Shown here piece by piece: positions 8,358 through 16,268 of a stretch of 64,000 bases of DNA. A program made the translations under genes and the position numbers. The DNA lies in the NCBI RefSeq assembly GCF_001746295.1, contig NZ_MJAH01000008.1, positions 181,906 through 245,905 of the forward strand. Direction: 5' to 3'. How positions within the stretch are numbered: the stretch's first letter is position 1; the number at the start of each line of letters is the position of its first letter. Source of the DNA: Streptomyces sp. LUP47B (GTDB taxonomy: Bacteria; Actinomycetota; Actinomycetes; Streptomycetales; Streptomycetaceae). The notes below the pieces were generated by a model, which was not told the DNA's origin, made no database searches, and saw only the letters and a list, made by a program, of their open reading frames with translations.

Positions 8358-9638
8358 CTAGGAGCGCGGACGTTGCAACCACGTTGCCGTCGGCGCGGCC
8401 AGTTCGGACTCCAGCGCGGTCAGCCGGGCCCGGACGCTCGCCGTGGGCCGCACGGCGGCGAGAGCTCGCCACACGTCGATGTCGTCCTCGCCCCATGGTG
8501 TGTGTGCCCAGTCCGCCAGCAGGTCCGGGTCGCGGGCGGCGACCAGCGCCGTCCGCAGCCCGTCGGCGATCCGGCGCCTGAGCCTGACCACCGCCGGTGC
8601 CTGCGAGGCCGGCAGCAGCGGACCGGTGTATCCCCGCGCCGCCGCGGTGACCGCCCCGCTCTCCAGGCGCCGCTCCACGACGGCCACGTCCGACTCGACC
8701 CGCGCGGTCAGGCGGTACGGCCGCGACGACAGCAGGCCCGGACCCAGCACCCTGCGCAGCCGCGCCAGTTCGGCCCGCAGCGTCACCGGCGTCACCGACT
8801 CGTCCTCGTACAGCGCGCACAGCAGCTCGTCCCCGGTCAGACCCTCCGGGTGCCGGGACAGCAGCACCAGGATCTCGCTGTGCCGGCGGCTGAGCCTGAC
8901 CCTGCGGCCGGCACCGACCAGCAGCGCCTCGTCACGGCCCAGTGCGCTCAGCTCAGACGTGTCGGTGGCGGGCTGCTGCGGGAGGAGCAGCGCCAGCTGC
9001 GACTCGGCGGCCCGCGCGACCGCCTGGACGAAGCCCAGGCTGTGCGGATGCGCGAGGCCGTTCCCGCCGGTGATGTCCACGGCCCCCAGTACCCGCCCCG
9101 TCCGCGGATCGTGCACCGGCGCCGCCGCGCAGGTCCACGGCTGGACCCGGCGGATGAAGTGCTCCGCCGCGAACACCTGCACCGGCCGGTCCACCGCGAC
9201 CGCGGTACCCGGCGCGTTCGTCCCGACAGCGGTCTCCGCCCACCGCGCGCCCGGCACGAAGTTCATCCACTCCGCCTGCCGCCGGGTCCTCGCATGGCCC
9301 TCGACCCAGAGCAGCCTTCCGTGCTCGTCGCACACCGCGAGCAGATGCTCCCCGTCGGAGGCGAAGGTGCCCATCAGCTCACGGAACAGCGGCATGACCC
9401 GCGCCAGCGGGTGCTCGGCCCGATACGAGCCGAGGTCCCCGTCGCTCAGTTCGACGCTCGCGGTCCCGTCAGGCCCGACACCGGCCCGCGCGGAACGCCG
9501 CCACGAGTCGGCCACCACCGGGCGTACCGGCCGCTGCACCGTGCCCGCCTCGGTGAACGTCTCGTACGCGCGGCGCAGCAGCCGGACATGCTCGGCAGCG
9601 TCGGCCCCCGGTTCCAGGGCCACCCATGGATCGGTCAA
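8358..9638 (-). CDS. GAF-domain transcriptional regulator (AcoR-like sensor half with winged helix)
   Basis: A 426-aa regulator. The N-terminal half resembles the GAF sensor of AcoR-type activators (DSWRRSARAGV, FVPGARWAETAVGTN, HDPRTGRVLGAVDITGG), but the AAA+ sigma-54 domain is absent. Instead a winged-helix-like DNA-binding region follows at about residues 265-345 (RLSRRHSEILVLLSRHPEG, TLRAELARLRRVLG). Streptomyces lack sigma-54, which explains the swap. It is read toward the aldehyde dehydrogenase gene and likely senses the aldehyde or a related metabolite. The TTG at 9638 is chosen because GGGAGG lies five bases upstream and the protein then begins TDPWVALEPG; GTG 9719 is a longer alternative. 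Confidence 0.85.
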   Translation of the reverse strand: MTDPWVALEPGADAAEHVRLLRRAYETFTEAGTVQRPVRPVVADSWRRSARAGVGPDGTASVELSDGDLGSYRAEHPLARVMPLFRELMGTFASDGEHLLAVCDEHGRLLWVEGHARTRRQAEWMNFVPGARWAETAVGTNAPGTAVAVDRPVQVFAAEHFIRRVQPWTCAAAPVHDPRTGRVLGAVDITGGNGLAHPHSLGFVQAVARAAESQLALLLPQQPATDTSELSALGRDEALLVGAGRRVRLSRRHSEILVLLSRHPEGLTGDELLCALYEDESVTPVTLRAELARLRRVLGPGLLSSRPYRLTARVESDVAVVERRLESGAVTAAARGYTGPLLPASQAPAVVRLRRRIADGLRTALVAARDPDLLADWAHTPWGEDDIDVWRALAAVRPTASVRARLTALESELAAPTATWLQRPRS

Positions 9639-9735
9639 CTCGGCCTCCCGGAGCGCGATGCGGCTGCGACCATCGTCACTCCGGGTGCGCGCGCAAACAA
9701 CCTCCTCGACCGGCCTCACCCGAACGATGCGCGGC

Positions 9736-10335
9736 TCACACGGCTTCGACCATGCGCAAGTAGCGCTGCCAGTCCCAGTACACCCCCGGGTCGCTGTGGT
9801 CGGTGCCCGGCACCTCGTAGTGCCCGATGATGTGCGCGCGGTCCCTGGGGATGCCGTATCTCCCGCAGATCCCCGCCGTGAGCTTCGCGGACTCCTGGTA
9901 CAGGGCCTCGGTGAAGTAGGCGGGCTTGTCCACCCATCCCTCGTGCTCGATGCCGATGCTGCTGGTGTTGTAGTCCCAGTTCCCGGCATGCCAGGCGATG
10001 TCGGCCTCCCGCACGCACTGCGCGATGTGCCCGTCGGCCGATCGCACGACATAGTGCGCGGACACCTTCTTCGCCGGGTTCTGGAAGATGGCCAGGGTGC
10101 CGGTGTAGGCCGTCTGCGTGACGTGGACGATCACCTTGTCCACGGGGTGGGACCAGGGGCGGTCCGCCGCTGTGAAGTTGGAGGGGGTGGCCGGCTGCCA
10201 CTCGGCGAGCGGGTGGTCGACGGGTTGCGGGGCCGCCCCGGCCTGGGCTTCGGGAAGCAGCGCGTACGGTGTGGCGGCCAGGACGGCCCCCTTCAGCAAC
10301 CGCCGTCTGCCGAGCAGCGGTCTGGCGCGTTCCAT
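9736..10335 (-). CDS. Exported N-acetylmuramoyl-L-alanine amidase (PGRP/Amidase_2)
   Basis: A 199-aa peptidoglycan amidase cleaving between N-acetylmuramic acid and L-alanine. The Tat-like signal has GRRRLLKGAVLAA in residues 9-21 and ends near EAQAGA. The zinc fold is recognisable: the first His in VIVHVTQT, a second in IIGHYEVPGTD and an acidic ligand in DHSDPG; SAHYVV and GIEHEG are family landmarks. Length is that of a single catalytic domain with no binding module. ATG 10335 is preceded by AAGGGAC. It could serve in cell-wall turnover or attack neighbouring bacteria. Confidence 0.88.
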   Translation of the reverse strand: MERARPLLGRRRLLKGAVLAATPYALLPEAQAGAAPQPVDHPLAEWQPATPSNFTAADRPWSHPVDKVIVHVTQTAYTGTLAIFQNPAKKVSAHYVVRSADGHIAQCVREADIAWHAGNWDYNTSSIGIEHEGWVDKPAYFTEALYQESAKLTAGICGRYGIPRDRAHIIGHYEVPGTDHSDPGVYWDWQRYLRMVEAV

Positions 10336-10364
10336 GAATCAAGTCCCTTTCGTCTCAGCGGTGT

Positions 10365-11378
10365 TCAGCCAAGCAGGGCCACCGCGGTCTGGCGGAGCCG
10401 GTCATGTACTCCGCGGTGAGTCTCGCGCGCCGGCAGCCATTCCTTGCGGATCTTCGCCACGCAGGTGTAGTTGGTGTCGCACACGTTGGCCAACGGCGAC
10501 TCCACCGCCTGGGTCGCGAACTGGTACGCGTCCAGTTCGCTGAACCCGTAGTCGCGCACCAGCCACTGCACGAGGTCGAGCTGGGATATCCGGAACGCGT
10601 CCTCCAGTGGGCGGGCCGAACCGGTCGAGATGATGTGGGTGTCCGACTCGATGCGCGGCCAGGGTGTGGCGAGTCCCTTGAGCAGCTCGACGATCACCAC
10701 GGTGTTCATCGCGCACTCGACGGCGACCCCGCAGGTCTCTCCCTCGCCCTGGCGGGCGTGCCCGTCGCCGAGGCTGAGCAGGGCGCCCTCCACATTGACC
10801 CCGAGGTAACAGGTGACACCCGCCCGCATCTCGGGTGTGTCCATGTTCCCGCCGTGCGCGTCGGGCACCAGTGCCGACCGCACTTCCAGATTGGCGGGGG
10901 CCACTCCCACGGTGCCGTGCATCGGGTCCATGGGCAGTTCGATCTCGATGTCACTGTCGCGTGCCCGGAACAGCGCCGTGCGCCGGGTCCGGTCCAACTG
11001 CCAGATCCACACGGTTTCCGGCAGCGGAGGCTGCAGCGTGGCGGTGGTGTGCGTCGAGGTGAGCGCGCCGAACAGGGGGACCGTGGTCGATGCGGCCCAG
11101 TCCCGGGCCGGTTCGATCGACACGAAATGCACGGCGACCGTGTCACCCGGCTCCGCGCCCTCGATGTGGAAAGGGCCGGTCTGCGGATTCAGGAAGGGGA
11201 ACTCGCACACCTCGGACACCAGGTCCTTCTCGGACCGCACCCGTCCCGCGAAGCAGTCCTCCGTGTACAGGTCGAGGACCGTGCCGGGCGCGATGCGGGC
11301 CACGGGCGGTGCGCCGCCGAACGTCCAGGCGTACTCGCCGGGTTCGGGCCGTACGGTCAGGATCCGGGGGTCGTTCAT
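10365..11378 (-). CDS. Acetamidase/formamidase family protein
   Basis: A 337-aa cytoplasmic amidase of the FmdA/AmdA family, hydrolysing formamide, acetamide or a similar short amide to ammonia and the acid. Typical segments are PGDTVAVHFV, the DAHGGNMDTPEM motif, YLGVNVEGALLSLGDGHARQGEGE and TNYTCVAKIRKEWLP. ATG 11378 has GGAG about ten bases upstream; a longer version from 11420 would add an unsupported leader. It is encoded just upstream of the amidase on the same strand (29 bp gap), but a functional link is not obvious. The precise amide substrate cannot be read from sequence. Confidence 0.9.
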   Translation of the reverse strand: MNDPRILTVRPEPGEYAWTFGGAPPVARIAPGTVLDLYTEDCFAGRVRSEKDLVSEVCEFPFLNPQTGPFHIEGAEPGDTVAVHFVSIEPARDWAASTTVPLFGALTSTHTTATLQPPLPETVWIWQLDRTRRTALFRARDSDIEIELPMDPMHGTVGVAPANLEVRSALVPDAHGGNMDTPEMRAGVTCYLGVNVEGALLSLGDGHARQGEGETCGVAVECAMNTVVIVELLKGLATPWPRIESDTHIISTGSARPLEDAFRISQLDLVQWLVRDYGFSELDAYQFATQAVESPLANVCDTNYTCVAKIRKEWLPARETHRGVHDRLRQTAVALLG

Positions 11379-11640
11379 CGCTGTGCACTCCGTTCTGTGC
11401 GGGTTCGGCGAGGTGGCCACGGGCGGTGTCGGCCATGTGTTCCGGAGGCCGCCGTATCAGCGCGATCAGCACCACGATTCCCACGTCACCCCCCGATTCC
11501 CGCCGTTCGAGGCCGCTGAGGGCCTCGCGTGAATCACGGTACGGTGCCTGCCGGTTGGGCAGTAGAGCGCTTGGTGTTTCGGTGGACAACCTTGGGGTTG
11601 TGGACAACTCCCTCACCCGATGGGGTGAGGCCGCCGCGGC
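11379..11640. other. Intergenic region between the xyl regulator and formamidase genes
   Basis: About 260 bases. It should hold the formamidase promoter and the end of the xyl transcript. A short frame with a hydrophobic segment (GIVVLIALI) runs on the minus strand into the formamidase gene out of frame, but lacks a ribosome-binding site. I see no clear operator or terminator. Confidence 0.4.
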
Positions 11641-12849
11641 TCAGACCCGTTCGCCCACAACCGCCGGGTCGTCCAGCACGGCCCGCACCACCGAGTGCGC
11701 GGCCCCCAGCAGCGGACCCTGCGAACCCAGGCGGGACACGGACACCGGACAGGCCGGACCCGCCGTGCGCCGGGCCAGCTCGTCCCGCAGCGAGGGCAGC
11801 AGCCAGGGTGCGAGCCCCGCCAGCGCGCCGCCGAGCACCACGGCTTCGGGGTCCAGCAGATTGACCGCCCCGGTCAGCGCTATGCCGAGCGCTTCCCCGG
11901 CCTCGCGCAGGGCGTCACGTACGTCCTCGTCGCCGTCCGCCGCGCGCTGGGCGAGCAGTCCGACCCGGTCCTCGCCCGGCTCCAGACCGGCCGCCCGCAA
12001 CACCGCCTCCTCACCGGCGTACTGCTCCAGGCAGCCGCGCCCGCCGCACGCGCATGGGGGTCCGTCGGGACGGACCGGCACATGGCCGAGCTCGCCCGCG
12101 AAACCGCGGGTGCCGCGCAGGAGTTGCCCGTCCACGACGAGTGCCGCGCCGATGCCGATCTCCGCCGAGACGTGCAGGAAGTCGCGGGGGGTGCCGTCGC
12201 CGAGCCAGAGTTCTGCCAGCGCGCCGAAATTGGCCTCGTTGCCCACGGTCAGCGGGAAGTCCTCGGGCAGCAGGGCGCCCAGGTCCGTGTCGTGCCAGTC
12301 GAGGTTCGGGGCTCGGACGACGGTCCGGGCGTCACGCGCCACCAGACCGGGCACCGCCACCGCGAGGCCCGCGGGCCACAGGCCCTCGGCGTCCGCCTCG
12401 GCCACCACCTGGTGTACCAGGGAGGTGAGTTCCGCGATCACCGGCTCGGGGGAGCGGCCCCGGTTCGCGGCGTACCGCACCACCCTCGAGCGCACCTGCC
12501 CGCGCAGATCGACCGCGCAGACCGCGAGGTGGTCCACGCCGATCTCGGCGCCTATCCCGGCCGGCCCCCGTCCGCTGACGGCGAGCGCGGAGCCCGGCCT
12601 GCCGACCCGGCCGGGACGCTCGGGGCCCAGCTCCTCGAGCAGCCCCGAGCGTATGAGCTCGTCGACGAGGGTCGACACCGCGGCCCGGGTCAGCCCGATG
12701 CGCGAGGACACCGCGGCACGCGACAGCGGTCCCTCGGCGCTCACGGTGTGCATGACTCTGGCCAGGTTGCGGCGGCGCATGCCCTGCTGGGTGTCGGGCA
12801 GGCGACGCCCCGGACCCGCCGGGTGGGCGTCGTGCAGCGGTGCCGTCAT
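11641..12849 (-). CDS. xylR: ROK-family transcriptional regulator of the xylose locus (XylR type)
   Basis: A 402-aa repressor: N-terminal winged helix (residues about 25-90, with SRAAVSSRIGLTRAAVSTLVDELI as recognition region) and a ROK sugar-kinase-like domain. The ROK zinc motif CACGGRGCLE is present with all cysteines, and GIGAEIG and ELGHVPV mark the domain. Repressors of this type are inactivated by xylose. The gene starts 7 bp after xylB on the same strand, so it is probably co-transcribed and its product should act on the xylB-xylA intergenic region, where two inverted repeats lie. The role is inferred from location; Streptomyces has many ROK regulators. Confidence 0.88.
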   Translation of the reverse strand: MTAPLHDAHPAGPGRRLPDTQQGMRRRNLARVMHTVSAEGPLSRAAVSSRIGLTRAAVSTLVDELIRSGLLEELGPERPGRVGRPGSALAVSGRGPAGIGAEIGVDHLAVCAVDLRGQVRSRVVRYAANRGRSPEPVIAELTSLVHQVVAEADAEGLWPAGLAVAVPGLVARDARTVVRAPNLDWHDTDLGALLPEDFPLTVGNEANFGALAELWLGDGTPRDFLHVSAEIGIGAALVVDGQLLRGTRGFAGELGHVPVRPDGPPCACGGRGCLEQYAGEEAVLRAAGLEPGEDRVGLLAQRAADGDEDVRDALREAGEALGIALTGAVNLLDPEAVVLGGALAGLAPWLLPSLRDELARRTAGPACPVSVSRLGSQGPLLGAAHSVVRAVLDDPAVVGERV

Positions 12850-12856
12850 GCCTCCC

Positions 12857-14302
12857 TCACCCCTCAGAGGTCCCCCGCTCCAGCAGCGGCGCCGCGTCGG
12901 AGAGTACCCCGGCGATCCTGGCCAGCGTCTCGTCGTCCCGCTCCACGGCCTCCAGTACCGGTCCGGCGGCGGTGTTCCAGCGCCGGGCGACCGCGCCCGG
13001 GTCCTCGCCGGTGAGCAGTCCGGCGGCCTGCGCCGCGGCGCCGAGCGCGACCAGCTCCTTGGCCTCGGGCACCTGGACGGGACGCCCCGAGAGCCGCCGT
13101 ACGGTCTGCTGCCAGGCGGTGCCCTGCGCGCCGCCGCCGATGAGCAGCAGGGGCGTCGAACGATCCGCGTCCTGGTCGAGCACCAGGTCCAGGGCTCCGA
13201 GCAGTGCCTGTACGGCGCCGTCGTAGGCCGCCTGGAGGAGCTGGCCGCCGGTGGTGTCGTGGCGAAGGCCGTGCAGTAGGCCGGAGGCGTTCGGCAGGTT
13301 CGGGGTCCGCTCGCCGTCCAGGTAGGGCAGCAGGGTGACCCCCGGGACCGGCTCGACGGCCTCGCGGTCCAGGCCGAGCAGCGCCGCGATGCGGTCCACG
13401 GCGAGCGTGCAGTTCAGGGTGCAGGCCAGCGGCAGCCAGTCCCCGTGGGCGTCGGCGAAGCCCGCCACGGTGCCGGTCGGGTCGGTGGGGCGGTGCTTGG
13501 AGACGGCGTACACCGTGCCCGAGGTGCCCAGGCTCAGCACCGGCGTGCCGGGGCGCAGCCCGAGGCCGAGCGCGGCCGCGGCGTTGTCGCCGGTGCCGGG
13601 GGCGACCAGGGTGCCCCTGGAGAATGGCAGGTCATGCCCGTCGCGCACGGTACCGGCCACCTCGCCGGGCCGGACCACGCGGGGGAGCAGAGCGGAGTCG
13701 AGTCCCACGCGCGCGAGGATCTCGTCGTCGTACGACTCCGTCGCCGACGCCCACCAGCCGGTGCCCGAGGCGTCGCCCCGGTCGGTCGTGCCCTCGCCGG
13801 TGAGGCGCTCGGTGAGGTAGTCGTGGGGAAGACGCACGGCCTTCGTGGCGCGCAGGGCCTCCGGTTCGTGTTCGGCGAGCCAGGCCCACTTCGTGACCGT
13901 GAAGGAGGCGCCCGGCACGCTGCCGGTGCGCTCCGCCCAGGCCTTCGGGCCGCCCAGTTCCTCGATCAGACGCCGGGCCTGGGGCGCCGAGCGCACGTCG
14001 TTCCACAGGAGGGCCGGGCGCACCGGCTCGCCCTGGGCGTCGAGCGTGACGAGGCCGTGCTGCTGACCCCCGATCGACACCGCGGCGGCCTCGCGGGCCG
14101 CGTCCCCGCACTGGCGCAGCGCCTCGGACAGCGCGTCCCACCACTGACGGGGGTCGCTCTCCCGGCCGGCCCCGGAGGACACGGTGTGCGGTGCCTGGCC
14201 GCGCGCGACGACCCGGCCGGTGGCCGCGTCGACCACCAGCGCCTTGGTGGACTGGGTGGACGTGTCCACGCCGACGACGAGCGGACCCTCGGCTGCTGAC
14301 AT
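12857..14302 (-). CDS. xylB: Xylulokinase
   Basis: D-xylulose kinase, 481 aa, FGGY family, making xylulose 5-phosphate for the pentose phosphate pathway. It begins with VVGVDTSTQSTKALVVD (phosphate-binding loop of the actin-like ATPase fold), has SIGGQQHG and LLWNDVRS typical of xylulokinases, and a C-terminal IGGGAQGTAWQQ adenosine motif. Length matches the family. ATG 14302 is divergent from xylA with a 162-bp regulatory region; the ROK regulator gene follows 7 bp after the stop. Confidence 0.95.
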   Translation of the reverse strand: MSAAEGPLVVGVDTSTQSTKALVVDAATGRVVARGQAPHTVSSGAGRESDPRQWWDALSEALRQCGDAAREAAAVSIGGQQHGLVTLDAQGEPVRPALLWNDVRSAPQARRLIEELGGPKAWAERTGSVPGASFTVTKWAWLAEHEPEALRATKAVRLPHDYLTERLTGEGTTDRGDASGTGWWASATESYDDEILARVGLDSALLPRVVRPGEVAGTVRDGHDLPFSRGTLVAPGTGDNAAAALGLGLRPGTPVLSLGTSGTVYAVSKHRPTDPTGTVAGFADAHGDWLPLACTLNCTLAVDRIAALLGLDREAVEPVPGVTLLPYLDGERTPNLPNASGLLHGLRHDTTGGQLLQAAYDGAVQALLGALDLVLDQDADRSTPLLLIGGGAQGTAWQQTVRRLSGRPVQVPEAKELVALGAAAQAAGLLTGEDPGAVARRWNTAAGPVLEAVERDDETLARIAGVLSDAAPLLERGTSEG

Positions 14303-14363
14303 CGGGCTCTCCCTTTTTGCGGCTCTTGGCCGTAATGCGGCTCATGACCTTGATGCGGTTCAT

Positions 14364-14400
14364 GTCTCCACCCGGAGACACCTTGTCTCTTCCCAGAGAC
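14364..14400. promoter_or_regulatory. Tandem operators of the xylose locus
   Basis: Two perfect inverted repeats: GTCTCC-ACCC-GGAGAC (14364-14379) and GTCTCT-TCCC-AGAGAC (14385-14400). Their centres are 21 bp apart, two helical turns, so both present the same face. They lie just downstream of the probable xylB promoter and upstream of xylA, as expected for the operator of the co-encoded ROK repressor. Confidence 0.6.
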
Positions 14401-14408
14401 GTGTGTGC

Positions 14409-14436
14409 ATACTAATTTGTAAACCGCCATGACGAA
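14409..14436 (-). promoter_or_regulatory. Probable xylB promoter
   Basis: On the minus strand TTCGTC (14436-14431) and TAGTAT (14414-14409) are separated by 16 bases, a fair vegetative promoter. Transcription would start near 14402, at the edge of the first operator, giving a simple repression mechanism. Confidence 0.4.
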
Positions 14437-14464
14437 ATAGTCCGCAGCAGCAAGGAGCCGCGTC

Positions 14465-15631
14465 ATGAACTACCAGCCCACCCCCGAGGACAGGTTCACC
14501 TTCGGCCTGTGGACCGTCGGCTGGCAGGGAAGGGACCCGTTCGGCGACGCCACCCGCCGTGCCCTCGACCCGGTCGAGACGGTGCAGCGCCTGGCCGAGC
14601 TCGGCGCCCACGGCGTGACCTTCCACGACGACGACCTGATCCCCTTCGGATCGTCCGACAGCGCGCGCGAGGGTCACATCAAGCGCTTCCGCGAGGCCCT
14701 GGACGCCACCGGCATGAAGGTGCCGATGGCGACCACCAACCTCTTCACGCACCCCGTCTTCAAGGACGGCGCGTTCACCGCGAACGACCGTGACGTGCGC
14801 CGTTACGCGCTGCGCAAGACGATCCGCAACATCGACCTGGCGGTCGAGCTCGGCGCCGAGACCTACGTCGCCTGGGGCGGCCGCGAGGGCGCCGAGTCCG
14901 GTGGCGCCAAGGACGTGCGCGTCGCGCTGGACCGCATGAAGGAGGCCTTCGACCTCCTGGGCGAGTACGTCACCGAGCAGGGCTACGACCTGAAGTTCGC
15001 CATCGAGCCCAAGCCGAACGAGCCGCGCGGCGACATCCTGCTGCCCACCGTCGGCCACGCCCTGGCGTTCATCGAGCGCCTGGAGCGCCCCGAGCTGTAC
15101 GGCGTGAACCCCGAGGTCGGCCACGAGCAGATGGCAGGGCTTAACTTCCCGCACGGCATCGCGCAGGCCCTGTGGGCGGGCAAGCTCTTCCACATCGACC
15201 TCAACGGCCAGTCCGGCATCAAGTACGACCAGGACCTCCGCTTCGGCGCGGGCGACCTGCGGGCCGCCTTCTGGCTCGTCGACCTCCTGGAGAGCGCCGG
15301 CTACGCCGGTCCCAAGCACTTCGACTTCAAGCCGCCGCGCACCGAGGACCTCGACGGTGTGTGGGCGTCGGCCGCGGGCTGCATGCGCAACTACCTGATC
15401 CTCAAGGAGCGTGCGGCCGCCTTCCGTGCCGACCCGCAGGTCCAGGAGGCGCTGCGTGCCTCGCGTCTGGACGAGCTGGCGCAGCAGACGGCGGCGGACG
15501 GCCTGAAGTCGCTGCTCGCGGACCGCAGTGCCTTCGAGGACTTCGATGTCGAGGCGGCCGCCGCGCGCGGCATGGCCTTCGAGCAGCTCGACCAGCTCGC
15601 CATGGACCACCTGCTGGGTGCGCGCGGCTGA
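14465..15631 (+). CDS. xylA: Xylose isomerase
   Basis: Converts D-xylose to D-xylulose (and glucose to fructose), 388 aa, the length of the well-known Streptomyces enzymes. Family landmarks: FHDDDLIPFG, TNLFTHPVFKDGAFTAND, VAWGGREG, metal-site EPKPNEPRGDI, NPEVGHEQM and HFDFKPPRTED. Metal-binding Glu, Asp and His residues in these motifs are intact. ATG 14465 follows AAGGAG by about eight bases. It is divergent from xylB and xylR, with the tandem repeats in between. Confidence 0.97.
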   Translation: MNYQPTPEDRFTFGLWTVGWQGRDPFGDATRRALDPVETVQRLAELGAHGVTFHDDDLIPFGSSDSAREGHIKRFREALDATGMKVPMATTNLFTHPVFKDGAFTANDRDVRRYALRKTIRNIDLAVELGAETYVAWGGREGAESGGAKDVRVALDRMKEAFDLLGEYVTEQGYDLKFAIEPKPNEPRGDILLPTVGHALAFIERLERPELYGVNPEVGHEQMAGLNFPHGIAQALWAGKLFHIDLNGQSGIKYDQDLRFGAGDLRAAFWLVDLLESAGYAGPKHFDFKPPRTEDLDGVWASAAGCMRNYLILKERAAAFRADPQVQEALRASRLDELAQQTAADGLKSLLADRSAFEDFDVEAAAARGMAFEQLDQLAMDHLLGARG

Positions 15632-15639
15632 ATGAGCTC

Positions 15640-15693
15640 CACGCGCGTGTGCCGGCGGCCGTGAGTGACCTCCGCCGACGGCACGCGCGCGTG
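15640..15693 (+). terminator. xylA terminator hairpin
   Basis: A long GC-rich inverted repeat starts nine bases after the xylA stop: arm 15640-15658 (CACGCGCGTGTGCCGGCGG) and arm 15672-15693, nearly complementary over about 18 pairs with one bulge region. No U-tract follows. Confidence 0.6.
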
Positions 15694-15700
15694 CGGACTT

Positions 15701-15782
15701 GCGGCGACCCCCGCGTGGAATGTGCCGGAACCATGCGATCCACGGCATGGGGGCGTATCAACTTCCGCGCGGGGGTCGCCGC
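15701..15782. repeat. 82-bp near-perfect inverted repeat with nested hairpin
   Basis: The 20-base arms 15701-15720 and 15763-15782 are complementary at 19 of 20 positions. The 42-base loop contains a second inverted repeat, CCATGC (15731-15736) and GCATGG (15745-15750). It lies between the xylA terminator and the next start codon (15812), so it could be a leader-RNA structure of the following gene, a second terminator, or a small palindromic repeat element. Confidence 0.55.
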
Positions 15783-15811
15783 ATGACCGGTTCGAGGCGA
15801 GTCTGGACGGT

Positions 15812-16267
15812 ATGGCCATGCCGCCGGTACCGCCCCAGCCGCCCGGACCGCCGGGTGACACACCGCCTCCGGGCGGTGGCTTCGGACCACCTCCTGACGA
15901 TTTCGGCCGCAAGGGCCCCGACCCGTACGGGGGTCTGCCGCCGACCCAGCGGATGGGTCCGGTCGGCGACCCCGGGCCGAGCGGACCCAGAAGGCGCCGG
16001 AGCCCGCTGTTCGCCCTGCTCGCCGTCATCGCGGCGGCCGTGGCCGTCGCCCTCGTGGTGGTCTTCATGGCCTCGGGGAACGACGACTCGCCGGACAAGA
16101 ACCCGGCCCCGGCGACCAGTACGAGCGGATCTCCCAAGCCGTCGTTCAGCCTGCCCACCCGACTTCCCAGCGAGTTGCCCAGCGAGCTGCCGTCGCAGCT
16201 CCCTACCGACCTGCCCAGCGAGTTCCCGAGTGACCTGGAGTCGTTGCTCCCTTCTCTGATCGGGTGA
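15812..16267 (+). CDS. Proline-rich single-pass membrane protein, unrecognised
   Basis: A 151-aa protein in three parts: a Pro/Gly-rich cytoplasmic tail (residues 1-60, PPVPPQPPGPPGDTPPP), one transmembrane helix after GPRRRRSP (about residues 67-87), and an outside segment rich in Ser/Pro/Leu. The end is a register of four-residue repeats (LPSE, LPSE, LPSQ, LPTD, LPSE, FPSD). ATG 15812 is chosen; 15818 is two codons later and earlier starts fall inside the hairpin. The organisation is common among actinomycete surface proteins, but no function can be assigned. It converges on the esterase-like gene with one base between stops. Confidence 0.7.
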   Translation: MAMPPVPPQPPGPPGDTPPPGGGFGPPPDDFGRKGPDPYGGLPPTQRMGPVGDPGPSGPRRRRSPLFALLAVIAAAVAVALVVVFMASGNDDSPDKNPAPATSTSGSPKPSFSLPTRLPSELPSELPSQLPTDLPSEFPSDLESLLPSLIG

Positions 16268-16268
16268 G

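Noticed and set aside
11379..11530. Short frame with a hydrophobic stretch upstream of the formamidase gene
   Set aside because: No ribosome-binding site, and the frame runs out of phase into the formamidase gene.
11090..13279. A 729-codon + strand frame through formamidase, xylR and xylB
   Set aside because: Arg/Ser/Pro-rich shadow of three clear minus-strand genes.
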